Assembly (NCBI GenBank): GCA_900768515.1
Contig: CAAGDG010000201.1
Coordinates: forward strand, 1 to 11,826
Reading direction: 5' to 3'
Length of the DNA stretch: 11,826 nt
Origin: Lentisphaeria bacterium
GTDB taxonomy: Bacteria > Verrucomicrobiota > Lentisphaeria > Victivallales > Victivallaceae
Below the pieces are notes generated by a model. It did no database searches, was not told where the DNA came from, and saw nothing but the letters and a program-made list of their open reading frames with translations. The position numbers and the translations under genes were made by a program. Shown piece by piece: positions 6,110 to 11,826 of the stretch; within the stretch, counting starts at the first letter, position 1; each line of letters opens with the position of its first letter.

Positions 6110-6125
6110 AAAATACGAATTCGTA
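6090..6125. promoter_or_regulatory. Two palindromic operators, probably for the MarR-type repressor
   Basis: TACGAATTCGTA (6114-6125) is a perfect 12-base palindrome, and TACGAATTCGGA (6090-6101) is a near copy, with centres 24 bases apart. The first lies between the -35 and -10, the second over the predicted start. MarR dimers bind such palindromes and commonly repress their own operon, so negative autoregulation is the natural reading. Confidence 0.6.
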
Positions 6126-6139
6126 ATATGGAGGATTTC

Positions 6140-6586
6140 ATGCGTTCCCGAATCAAGAAATTGATCGATGCCACCAATCTGATCGACCATACCTATCTGG
6201 TCAAGGGCCGCTCCATGGCGGTCAAACCCAACATCGTGGTTCTGCTGTATGCGCTTGCCGCCGATGAGAATCTCTCTCAGCGAAAACTGCATGACAACTG
6301 GCTGCTGCCGCTTTCAACCATCAATACCATTGTCACGGAGTGCCGCAACGCCGGTTACATCACGCTCGAACCGATTCCCGGGAAACGGCGGGAGTGTTAT
6401 CTGCGCTTCACCGGAAAGGGGAGGGCATTCGCCGACCTGATTCTTGCGGAAATCCATGCCGCGGAAGAAAAGGCCATGCAGGAGACCGTCGCACGGTTTT
6501 CTTCAGAGTTTGTCGAAGCCCTGGAATTTTATGCGAAAACATTTCACGACACTTTGCATCTGCGGAAGGATGATGATGAAGCGTGA
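6140..6586 (+). CDS. MarR-family transcriptional regulator
   Basis: A 148-residue winged-helix regulator that probably binds DNA as a dimer and releases it on binding a small molecule. The helix-turn-helix lies around residues 44-70 (LSQRKLHDNWLLPLSTINTI, then ECRNAGYI), and the wing around 72-92 includes EPIPGKRRECYLRFTGKG, the familiar MarR wing with the T-x-x-G element. Helical ends (1-40 and 98-140) would form the dimer interface. The ATG at 6140 is chosen over the in-frame ATG at 6128 because GGAGG (6130-6134) is ideally placed for it. The gene overlaps the MATE pump gene by 11 bases. With two palindromes in its promoter, it probably represses itself and the pump until an inducer appears. 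The ligand is unknown. Confidence 0.87.
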   Translation: MRSRIKKLIDATNLIDHTYLVKGRSMAVKPNIVVLLYALAADENLSQRKLHDNWLLPLSTINTIVTECRNAGYITLEPIPGKRRECYLRFTGKGRAFADLILAEIHAAEEKAMQETVARFSSEFVEALEFYAKTFHDTLHLRKDDDEA

Positions 6587-7931
6587 TCAACTTTTGTTCT
6601 GGAAATATGTGGCTCCTTCGGTATTCGCCGCTGTGATCGGCGGCTCCTTTGCGATTGTCGATGCGATATTCATCGGTCTTGCCGGAGGAAAGAACGGATT
6701 GGCCGCAACCGCGCTCACCTGGCCGCTGGTCATGCTGCTGCAGGCGTTTGGATTTCTTGTCGGATCCGGCGGCGCGGTCCTGATCGCCCAGAGTCGCGGA
6801 GCGAATCGACCGGATCAGGAGAAGCGTTTCTTCGATCAGACTCTCTTTCTGGTGTTCGCCTGGAGCATCCTTCTGACGGTCTGTACTCTGCCGCTGCTCG
6901 GAACCCTCCTGAAATTTCTGGGGGCCACGGCGGAACTGATGCCGGTCTCACTGCGGTATTCACAAATTCTGATCTGCGGTGTGTTTTTTTCCATTTTCAT
7001 GTCGATGTGTCTGGAGGTGATCCGCAACGACGGACACCCGACCCTTTCCATGCTTCTGATGGTGACGGGACTTCTCTGCAATATTGCTCTGGACTGGCTC
7101 TTTGTTTTTCCTCTCGGTTTCGGCGCCGTCGGCGCGGCGATTGCGACCGTGATCAGCCAGGCGGGGGCCTGTCTGCTGGGAACCGTCTACTTCTTCTCCT
7201 CATTGACGAAACTGCGTTTCTCCGCCGGAATTTTCCGCCCCGCATGGAGGGAGATCGGCAAAATCACCGTTACCGGAGCGCCGATCTTCGGCAACATGCT
7301 GTCGATCATCGCCATGTTGTTTATGCACAATATCCAGTCGCTGCGGTACGCCGGGGTTGACGGTCTGGCGGCATACACCGTCGTCTCCTCGCTGGAGGCG
7401 CTTGGATCGATGTTCATGACCGGAATCGCCGGCGGAGTGCAGCCGCTGTCGGCGTCCATGTATGGTGCGGGAAAATATCGGCGTCAGAATCGATTCGGCA
7501 ATTACGGCTACCGGTTTGCCTTTGTTTCCGGGGTGGTGCTGATGCTGCTGTCGTTCAGCATGTACCGGATCATCCCCGGCTGGATGGGACTCTCCTCCGG
7601 AAACGCGCAGATGCTGGCACGGCAGGGTATTTTGCTTTCGGCACCGGCGTTTCTGCTTCTGGGAGTGATTCGAGTTGCCGCCTTCTATTATCAGTCCACC
7701 GGGAATATTGCGAAGTCTTCTTGGCTGATTTATGGAGATTCCTTTCTCGCTCTGCCGATTTGCATCTTCATTCTGCCGGTCTGGTTCGGCATGGCCGGAG
7801 TCTGGCTGGCGATGCCGATTTCCCGACTGTTGCTGATGGGAATGCTGCTGTACTTCTGGTTCGGAATCAAACGGGTCGGAAATGTTGGATTGAAGAAGGG
7901 GGCTTTTGCCTTCCGGTCCCATCTGGAGTAA
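6576..7931 (+). CDS. MATE-family multidrug efflux transporter
   Basis: A 451-residue inner-membrane protein with about twelve hydrophobic segments, the normal size for cation-coupled MATE pumps. Visible family features include the first segment FWKYVAPSVFAAVIGG, the loop GSGGAVLIAQSRGAN, the EVIRNDGHPTLSM loop after helix 5-6, and LDWLFVFPLGFGAVGAAIAT; the second half repeats the layout with GIAGGVQPLSASMYGAG. The pattern is closest to the MepA/DinF side of the family, though this is a judgement by eye. Three ATG codons lie in a row (6570, 6573, 6576); GGAAGG (6564-6569) is best spaced for 6576. It overlaps the MarR gene, a classic repressor-pump pair, so it probably exports a toxic compound sensed by that regulator. 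The substrate cannot be predicted. Confidence 0.9.
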   Translation: MKRDQLLFWKYVAPSVFAAVIGGSFAIVDAIFIGLAGGKNGLAATALTWPLVMLLQAFGFLVGSGGAVLIAQSRGANRPDQEKRFFDQTLFLVFAWSILLTVCTLPLLGTLLKFLGATAELMPVSLRYSQILICGVFFSIFMSMCLEVIRNDGHPTLSMLLMVTGLLCNIALDWLFVFPLGFGAVGAAIATVISQAGACLLGTVYFFSSLTKLRFSAGIFRPAWREIGKITVTGAPIFGNMLSIIAMLFMHNIQSLRYAGVDGLAAYTVVSSLEALGSMFMTGIAGGVQPLSASMYGAGKYRRQNRFGNYGYRFAFVSGVVLMLLSFSMYRIIPGWMGLSSGNAQMLARQGILLSAPAFLLLGVIRVAAFYYQSTGNIAKSSWLIYGDSFLALPICIFILPVWFGMAGVWLAMPISRLLLMGMLLYFWFGIKRVGNVGLKKGAFAFRSHLE

Positions 7932-8213
7932 GGGCCGCCGTCGGTCCAACGCATTCGGAAGCTCTGCTTTGATTGCAGGTTTGATTGCGTGGGGGCTGGC
8001 GAGGCGCAGCCGCCGCTTCGCCGGAATTGCGGCATCCTGCGAGGGAGGGGAATTTCAAACCGGAATCCGGTCCCGGAGTTATTCTCCGGACCCCATTCCC
8101 GCTCAAGTTCCGGATGGAGCGGAAATCGAGCGGGGGTAGTCAGCGGTGACGGTCCCCCCCCGGACCGGAAATACGGGAACTTTTCCGGCCTGGAAAATTC
8201 CGGAAAAGAAAAA
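7932..8213. repeat. Gene-free convergent intergenic region rich in inverted repeats
   Basis: No credible gene is present between the MATE stop and the next terminator. The region holds several separate foldbacks. One long hairpin spans 8062-8099: GGAAT/ATTCC, then GGTC/GACC, then CGGAG/CTCCG around TTATT. CCGCTC (8099-8104) pairs with GAGCGG (8117-8122). CGGTCC (8150-8155) pairs with GGACCG (8162-8167) around a C-run. TTTTCCGG (8181-8188) pairs with CCGGAAAA (8200-8207). They may jointly end transcription from the MATE side or be repetitive palindromes. Confidence 0.55.
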
Positions 8214-8242
8214 GCTCCCGTTCCGGAGTCCGGAACGGGAGC
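8203..8242 (-). terminator. Strong intrinsic terminator of the minus-strand repeat-protein gene
   Basis: GCTCCCGTTCCGG (8214-8226) and CCGGAACGGGAGC (8230-8242) form a perfect 13-pair stem with a three-base loop. On the minus strand it is followed at once by a run of mostly T (complement of 8203-8213). It lies 15 bases past the stop codon at 8258. There is no T-run on the plus-strand side, so it is directional. Confidence 0.9.
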
Positions 8243-8257
8243 GCTGGGCGGAAGCGT

Positions 8258-9697
8258 TTACTCGGTGACGACAAAAACGTAGAGGATCGCATCCTTGAGG
8301 TTGGTGGCGGACTTGGAGAACGTCCAGTCCGGGTGCCCCTCCGGATTCGGATTGTTTCCGATGCCGATGTCCGAACCGGAACCCGAACCGAAGTTGTTGT
8401 AGGCGAACACCGTCTCGGGAACCGAGGTGTTGTGGATCTGCATGGACCCGTATCCGAACTTCTTTTCGTCGTATTTGTCTCCGTGGTCATATTTTTTGTC
8501 ATCGGCGCCCGCCACGCCGGCGGCATTCTGCTGACCGTAGTTGTAGGGCCAGAACTCGATGTTTCCCTGCGGGAAGGTCCCGGTCTTGACCCGGTCGGAG
8601 TTGCTCTTGACGGTGAGGTTCTCAATGTTCTGCTGGAAGACCGCGCCGGAGGATTTGTTCGGAACGCCCAGCTTCAGAGCGTCAGGCGAAAACGCATCCA
8701 TTTCGGCGTAAACCCAGCTGGTGCCGTTGGCATCGGTCAACTTTGCGAGGTAACCGACCCGCTTGACCGTTTTCCCGGCAAACTTCGAAGAGTTGTTGAC
8801 CAGATAGGGGACGACCTGCTGCGACGCGCCCAGTTTGAGGTTGTGAACGTAGAGCAGCTGCATCTCCTTCGTTTCGGGAACCAGAGCCGCGGCGTCGGCC
8901 TGATGCTGTTCGGCCGTCTTCGGCGGAGCGATGACCAGCGGATCGGCCAGCGGCGAACCGGGTTTCATCAGCACGTAGAGCGTGGCGCTGCTGTAGTTCG
9001 GGCCGGATTTGTCAAAGGTCCAGTCAGGATTCCCATTGGGGTTGGGATTGTTCCCGATGCCGAAGGCGGCGTTCTTATTGGCGTTGAAATTGTTGTAGGC
9101 GAAGATGGTCTGCCCTTCCCGGTAGTTGTGGACCTGCATCGAACCGTGGTCGCCGGTGCTGCTGATCGAGTCGCCGAAATCGAACTTCGATTCCGAAGCG
9201 CCGGGAATCTTCTTCGCATTGTTGGCGCCGTAGTTGCGGGGCCAGAATTCGATGTTGCCGTCCTGGAAGGAGCCGGTCTTCACCCCTTCGACATTGCTGC
9301 GGACCTCCAGGTTGGTGACCATCTGCTGGAATTCGCTTCCGGTGGCGCGGGTCGGCACGCCGAGGCGGATCGCATTGGGATCGAAGGCGTCCATCGAAAC
9401 GTAAACCCATTTTCTGGTGCCGTCGTTCCCGACCAGATCCATGAAGTAGGCGACTTTTTCCGCGGCATTTTTGGCGAGTTCCGCGGAGTTGTCGGTCAGA
9501 TATTTAACCCGGCTTCTGTCTCCGAATCCGGAACCGCTCTTGAGATCGTAACGGTAGAGCAGCTTGAACTCTCCCGCTTCCGGAACAACTTCCGTGATCG
9601 TCGCCGGCACCGTGGTATCAGCCGCCGTGACGCTTGTGAGGACGGCCAGCGCCGCAACAGCGCCCGGCAGGATCCGATTCAAACGGGATTTTCTCAT
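8258..9697 (-). CDS. Exported protein with two tandem copies of an acetylesterase-associated-type domain
   Basis: A 479-residue protein with an N-terminal signal peptide (basic MRKSRLNR, hydrophobic core, probable cleavage after VTA near residue 25). The rest is a duplication: repeat 1 about 35-245, repeat 2 about 272-478. Shared landmarks are MDAF (102-105 and 333-336), LGVP, FQQ, KTGxF then GNIEFWP-x-NYG (147-157 and 378-388), GSMQVHN/GSMQIHN, FAYNNF, GIGNNPNP and PDWTF. From memory, this domain is found at the end of sialate O-acetylesterase-annotated proteins in planctomycete and lentisphaeral genomes; here it stands without any visible catalytic domain. The pattern suggests a beta-rich, perhaps carbohydrate-binding module, but function is not established. 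AGGAGT (9704-9709 on the complement) lies six bases before the ATG. It has its own strong promoter and terminator, so it is probably well expressed. The two copies have diverged clearly, so this is not a recent duplication. Confidence 0.8.
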   Translation of the reverse strand: MRKSRLNRILPGAVAALAVLTSVTAADTTVPATITEVVPEAGEFKLLYRYDLKSGSGFGDRSRVKYLTDNSAELAKNAAEKVAYFMDLVGNDGTRKWVYVSMDAFDPNAIRLGVPTRATGSEFQQMVTNLEVRSNVEGVKTGSFQDGNIEFWPRNYGANNAKKIPGASESKFDFGDSISSTGDHGSMQVHNYREGQTIFAYNNFNANKNAAFGIGNNPNPNGNPDWTFDKSGPNYSSATLYVLMKPGSPLADPLVIAPPKTAEQHQADAAALVPETKEMQLLYVHNLKLGASQQVVPYLVNNSSKFAGKTVKRVGYLAKLTDANGTSWVYAEMDAFSPDALKLGVPNKSSGAVFQQNIENLTVKSNSDRVKTGTFPQGNIEFWPYNYGQQNAAGVAGADDKKYDHGDKYDEKKFGYGSMQIHNTSVPETVFAYNNFGSGSGSDIGIGNNPNPEGHPDWTFSKSATNLKDAILYVFVVTE

Positions 9698-9731
9698 ATA
9701 CTGACTCCTGTTTCAGATGGTTGAAAACCGG

Positions 9732-9761
9732 CGGAATACCGTTCCTTCGATTGGCATTCCG
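9732..9761 (-). promoter_or_regulatory. Hairpin in the 5' leader of the repeat-protein gene
   Basis: On the minus strand CGGAATGCC pairs with GGTATTCCG over nine positions, including one G-U pair, around a twelve-base loop. It lies within the predicted untranslated leader and could affect message stability or translation. No known riboswitch is recognised. Confidence 0.45.
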
Positions 9762-9777
9762 GCCACTACTGTAGAAT

Positions 9778-9834
9778 ATTATATCGCCTCCCGGTGTGAA
9801 ACACAACCCCGAATGAAAAATTTTTGTTTTTTTT
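9778..9834 (-). promoter_or_regulatory. Strong promoter of the repeat-protein gene, with an A/T-rich upstream element
   Basis: On the minus strand a perfect TATAAT (complement of 9778-9783) lies exactly 17 bases from TTGTGT (complement of 9801-9806). A/T-only tracts broken by single bases (9812-9834) lie just upstream, where an UP element would contact the polymerase alpha subunits. The predicted start is near 9771, giving a leader of about 75 bases. Confidence 0.75.
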
Positions 9835-9840
9835 CCGGGT

Positions 9841-11358
9841 TTATTTCCTTCTTTCGGCGTTTGTGATTGAAACGGCGGGTGAGGACGGGTCATCCGAGGA
9901 GAGTGCGACGGTCTGATCCGGCTGAAGGGAGAACTCTTTTTTCGTTCCGTCGGGGAGGGCGATTTCCACGTTGCCGGCTGCCGGTGCATGGAGTCGGAGC
10001 ACTCCTCCCCGGCGGTCGGTGACGAGGATGGCGTTTCCCCGGCAGTGGAGGATTTCCCGGCCATTCCGTCGCAGCGAAGCGTTTCCATCCTTCTGAACCA
10101 GTTCGGCGCTGCCGCCACGGAGAAGGTCGAGCCGGAAGCGGCATTCTCCGAACTCAGCGGCGTTGCAGTACCAGAAAAGTTCATCCGGAGTCTCCCGGAT
10201 CCCGGCCAGCCGGGTGGTGAATTCAACCGCGCAGAGCATGGCGGGGGAGTAGGCGTCACCGGTGGAAAATTCCCCGGAGAAAGGATCCATCTGCTGCCGG
10301 AACACTCCGGCGGCCCGGCCCAGCGCCTCCAGCCAGCGGTGCATCAGATGCGCGAGCGCCGCGTATTTCCCGTAAAACTCGAACCATCGCGGCGCCCGGA
10401 GCGCCAGCAGAGCCTGGGAGGGGCCTCCCCAGCAGTTGTCCGGGGCGGGGTGGAGGAATTCCGGAGCGGAGGCGGCGATGGAGGGGATCGGCCAGGGCGT
10501 CCAGAAGGCGTCCGGATTGAGCACCCAGCGCTGGAAGATCCGGTCTGCGAGCTCCTGATCCGGGAGATGTTCCATCAGGACGCGCAGCCCGGCATCCCCG
10601 GGGATTTTGCGAAGATTTCCGAATGCGTCCCGATCATAAAAGAATTCGGTTTCCGGATCATAGCAGAATTGGAAGAGCGCTTTCCGGGTCGCCTCCGCCC
10701 GTTCACGCCACAGTTCGCTGCCGGAGTTGTCTCCGAGCAGGGAGGCGATACGGCTGAGTGCGATCCGGCCGCCGTACAAGGTGGCGGAGAGATCGGGGGC
10801 GAGGTAGGGCAACCCGGGAAAGTTCAGCAGGTTGGCGGCCTCCTTTTCCGGACAGGCCTGCGGGATGCCGGGGAAGCGGGAACTGTGATCGTGTCCAGTG
10901 TCGAATTCGCAGAAAAGTTCGCAGAGATTGCGTTTCCCGGAATCGCGGTGGCGGCTCAACCAGGCGTCCCATGCGGAAGCCGCCCGGCGGGTTTCGATCA
11001 GGAGTTCTTCATCGCCGGTCAGCAGGGCGAGTTCAAGGGCGGTTTCGGCGATGGGAACCGTCTGTTGAATCTGTCCGAATCCGGCCCGTCCGGAACGCAC
11101 CATGGCGGGGAATTGGCCGTCGGAACGTTGATGAGCGAAGAAGATCCGGTGGTTGTTGCTGGCGGTTTGGGGGGAGAAGGGGGCGTAAAGCAGTCCTTCC
11201 ATCGGAGCGCACTCCAGCCAGACGCCGAGGTACCAGCTTCCTTCGATCAGAAGGGGGGCCGGGTTGGGTTCAAGGAGTCTGACATTTGCGGCGAGTCCCC
11301 GGGTCGCCGCGTCAAACAGTTGCTGCAGGATGGGGTTATGGCAGGTGAATTCGATCAT
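9841..11358 (-). CDS. Six-hairpin glycosidase, GH63/trehalase-like
   Basis: A 505-residue protein predicted to be an (alpha/alpha)6-barrel glycoside hydrolase like the MGH1/GH63 and trehalase group. An N-terminal region (1-60) contains GSWYLGVWLE. CEFDTGHDHSSRF (150-162) resembles the family's E-S-G-x-D-x-S-x-R catalytic motif and supplies acidic residues. PDLSATL (188-194), the conserved DNCWGGPSQAL (307-317) and FRQQMDPFSGEFSTGDAYSP (353-372) follow, the last where the second catalytic acid is usual. A beta-rich C-terminal part (about 390-505) completes it. The ATG at 11358 is preferred over an upstream one because AAGGAGG (11364-11370 on the complement) precedes it by five bases. With this start there is no signal peptide, so it should act in the cytoplasm on imported oligosaccharides. 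The substrate is unknown. Its stop is 144 bases before the exported repeat protein, which has its own promoter; read-through is possible. Confidence 0.75.
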   Translation of the reverse strand: MIEFTCHNPILQQLFDAATRGLAANVRLLEPNPAPLLIEGSWYLGVWLECAPMEGLLYAPFSPQTASNNHRIFFAHQRSDGQFPAMVRSGRAGFGQIQQTVPIAETALELALLTGDEELLIETRRAASAWDAWLSRHRDSGKRNLCELFCEFDTGHDHSSRFPGIPQACPEKEAANLLNFPGLPYLAPDLSATLYGGRIALSRIASLLGDNSGSELWRERAEATRKALFQFCYDPETEFFYDRDAFGNLRKIPGDAGLRVLMEHLPDQELADRIFQRWVLNPDAFWTPWPIPSIAASAPEFLHPAPDNCWGGPSQALLALRAPRWFEFYGKYAALAHLMHRWLEALGRAAGVFRQQMDPFSGEFSTGDAYSPAMLCAVEFTTRLAGIRETPDELFWYCNAAEFGECRFRLDLLRGGSAELVQKDGNASLRRNGREILHCRGNAILVTDRRGGVLRLHAPAAGNVEIALPDGTKKEFSLQPDQTVALSSDDPSSPAVSITNAERRK

Positions 11359-11441
11359 GGAAGCCTCCTTCTTGCGGCCTGGCAGTCTGATTTTTAAAAA
11401 GGTATTCTTCCCGGCAGGAAATTGCAAGAACGTCCTGAAAG

Positions 11442-11453
11442 TTTTCCGGAAAA
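11442..11453. promoter_or_regulatory. Perfect 12-base palindrome TTTTCCGGAAAA
   Basis: A perfect inverted repeat in the divergent region between the glycosidase (minus) and tRNA-Pro (plus). Its half-site also occurs as a spaced inverted pair at 8181-8207. It could be an operator for the glycosidase gene; no regulator can be named. Confidence 0.35.
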
Positions 11454-11479
11454 ATCATCAAGAATCTGAAGTGTGCGAT

Positions 11480-11507
11480 TTGCATTTGAACAGACTCCGT
11501 GTATATT
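11480..11507 (+). promoter_or_regulatory. Promoter of the tRNA-Pro gene
   Basis: TTGCAT (11480-11485) and TATATT (11502-11507) are 16 bases apart; TATTAT at 11504-11509 is an alternative -10. The predicted start lies roughly 24 bases before the mature tRNA end. Confidence 0.6.
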
Positions 11508-11537
11508 ATCGTTGCATTCTCTGCGGGGGAATGTTGT

Positions 11538-11616
11538 CGGGATATAGCGCAGCCTGGTCTAGCGCGTTTGACTGGGGGTCAAAAGGTCGAGAGTTCAAAT
11601 CTCTCTATCCCGACCA
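11538..11616 (+). tRNA. tRNA-Pro (anticodon GGG)
   Basis: A complete cloverleaf. The acceptor stem CGGGATA/TATCCCG is perfect. The D stem is GCGC/GCGC, the anticodon stem TTTGA/TCAAA with loop CTGGGGG (anticodon GGG at 11574-11576, reading CCC and CCT), and the T stem GAGAG/CTCTC with loop TTCAAAT. The discriminator base A (11613) and the CCA end (11614-11616) are encoded in the DNA. A promoter and a terminator flank it, so it appears to be a single-gene unit. Confidence 0.97.
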
Positions 11617-11631
11617 TTTTTTCGATTCTCC

Positions 11632-11658
11632 GCCGACCGGTCTTCTGGTCGGCTTTTT
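11632..11658 (+). terminator. Intrinsic terminator of tRNA-Pro
   Basis: GCCGACCGG pairs with CTGGTCGGC (nine positions, one G-U) around TCTT, followed by five T (11654-11658). It begins 15 bases after the CCA end. Confidence 0.88.
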
Positions 11659-11731
11659 CGTTTTGGGGGTAAATTTGAGCTCAACTTGCGTTTTTGCCCG
11701 ACAGCGGAGAATCTCCACTTTTCTCTTATGA

Positions 11732-11807
11732 AGGTGTGCTTCAGACCCTCTCCCGGTAAATTCTCCGGGGGAGTAAAAGACCTGTCTTTTGGTCCGGAGA
11801 CACACCT
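11732..11807 (+). ncRNA. Possible structured RNA or leader: three-way junction, unidentified
   Basis: The segment folds by hand into a compact three-way junction. The closing stem is AGGTGTG/CACACCT, then CTTC/GGAG, then GACC/GGTC, with one bulge and one mismatch. A nine-pair hairpin follows (11748-11756 with 11765-11773, loop of eight), then a six-pair hairpin AAAAGA/TCTTTT with a four-base loop. Only one base is unpaired at the junction. Two G-U pairs favour the plus strand. It lies after the tRNA terminator and just before the window end, so it may be the leader of a gene outside. It matches no RNA family I know. Confidence 0.35.
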
Positions 11808-11826
11808 GTCCTAACAATTTTCAAAA

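Noticed and set aside
6093..6123. CRISPR-like direct repeats made by the two CGAATTCG copies
   Set aside because: There are only two short copies, both palindromic and placed around a -10 element, which fits operators and not an array.
8333..9724. A 463-codon open frame on the plus strand opposite the exported duplicated protein
   Set aside because: The translation is low-complexity and valine/glycine-rich, without start signals; the minus-strand protein has a signal peptide, internal repeats, a promoter and a terminator.
9988..11397. A 469-codon open frame on the plus strand opposite the glycosidase
   Set aside because: It is a shadow of the glycosidase frame; no motif and no ribosome site support it.
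11538..11616. tRNA-Pro as an attachment site of an integrated element
   Set aside because: No integrase gene and no repeat of the tRNA 3' end were found within the window.
11801..11826. Integron attC-like end (CCTAACAATT) at the window edge
   Set aside because: Only one side resembles a core site; the matching GTT-type partner is missing at the left of the fold, no integrase is present, and the window ends there.

Overview
The window is about 11.8 kb of GC-rich, gene-dense bacterial DNA. It carries a Nif11-type peptide locus with a radical SAM/SPASM enzyme, an interrupted umuDC operon, a duplicated secreted domain of a kind I associate with the Planctomycetes-Verrucomicrobia-Lentisphaerae group, and a six-hairpin glycosidase. 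This mix fits that superphylum, perhaps a gut Lentisphaeria of the Victivallis kind. That placement is inference from gene content and style; no rRNA marker is present.

Region 1 (4-3466, plus strand) is the most distinctive part. A lipoprotein of the amino-acid-binding family overlaps an ECF sigma factor gene. Next come a 65-residue acidic protein, a Nif11-leader RiPP precursor and a radical SAM maturase. All are co-directional, and no clear terminator is visible between the first four. Two lesions affect the peptide pathway. The precursor has an in-frame TAA at codon 22, one base change from GAA. The maturase is split between the radical SAM core (2067-3101) and an intact seven-cysteine SPASM domain in another frame (3092-3466). 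The locus is therefore a recently decaying, mis-sequenced or unusually split peptide system, possibly under the control of its own sigma factor.

Region 2 (3787-6022, plus strand) is a tightly overlapping operon: umuD, a flavin-reductase-like gene, umuC. UmuD and UmuC form a mutagenic Y-family polymerase; the flavoprotein between them is unexpected.

Region 3 (6082-7931, plus strand) is a MarR-type repressor overlapping a MATE efflux pump gene. Two near-identical palindromes sit in its promoter and look like autoregulatory operators.

Region 4 (7932-8257) has no gene but is rich in inverted repeats. It includes a strong intrinsic terminator for the minus-strand gene that follows.

Region 5 (8258-11358, minus strand) holds a cytoplasmic GH63/trehalase-like (alpha/alpha)6-barrel protein and, downstream of it, an exported protein made of two copies of one domain with its own strong promoter.

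Region 6 (11480-11826, plus strand) has a tRNA-Pro(GGG) gene with promoter and terminator. It is followed by a compact three-way-junction fold of unknown identity near the window edge.
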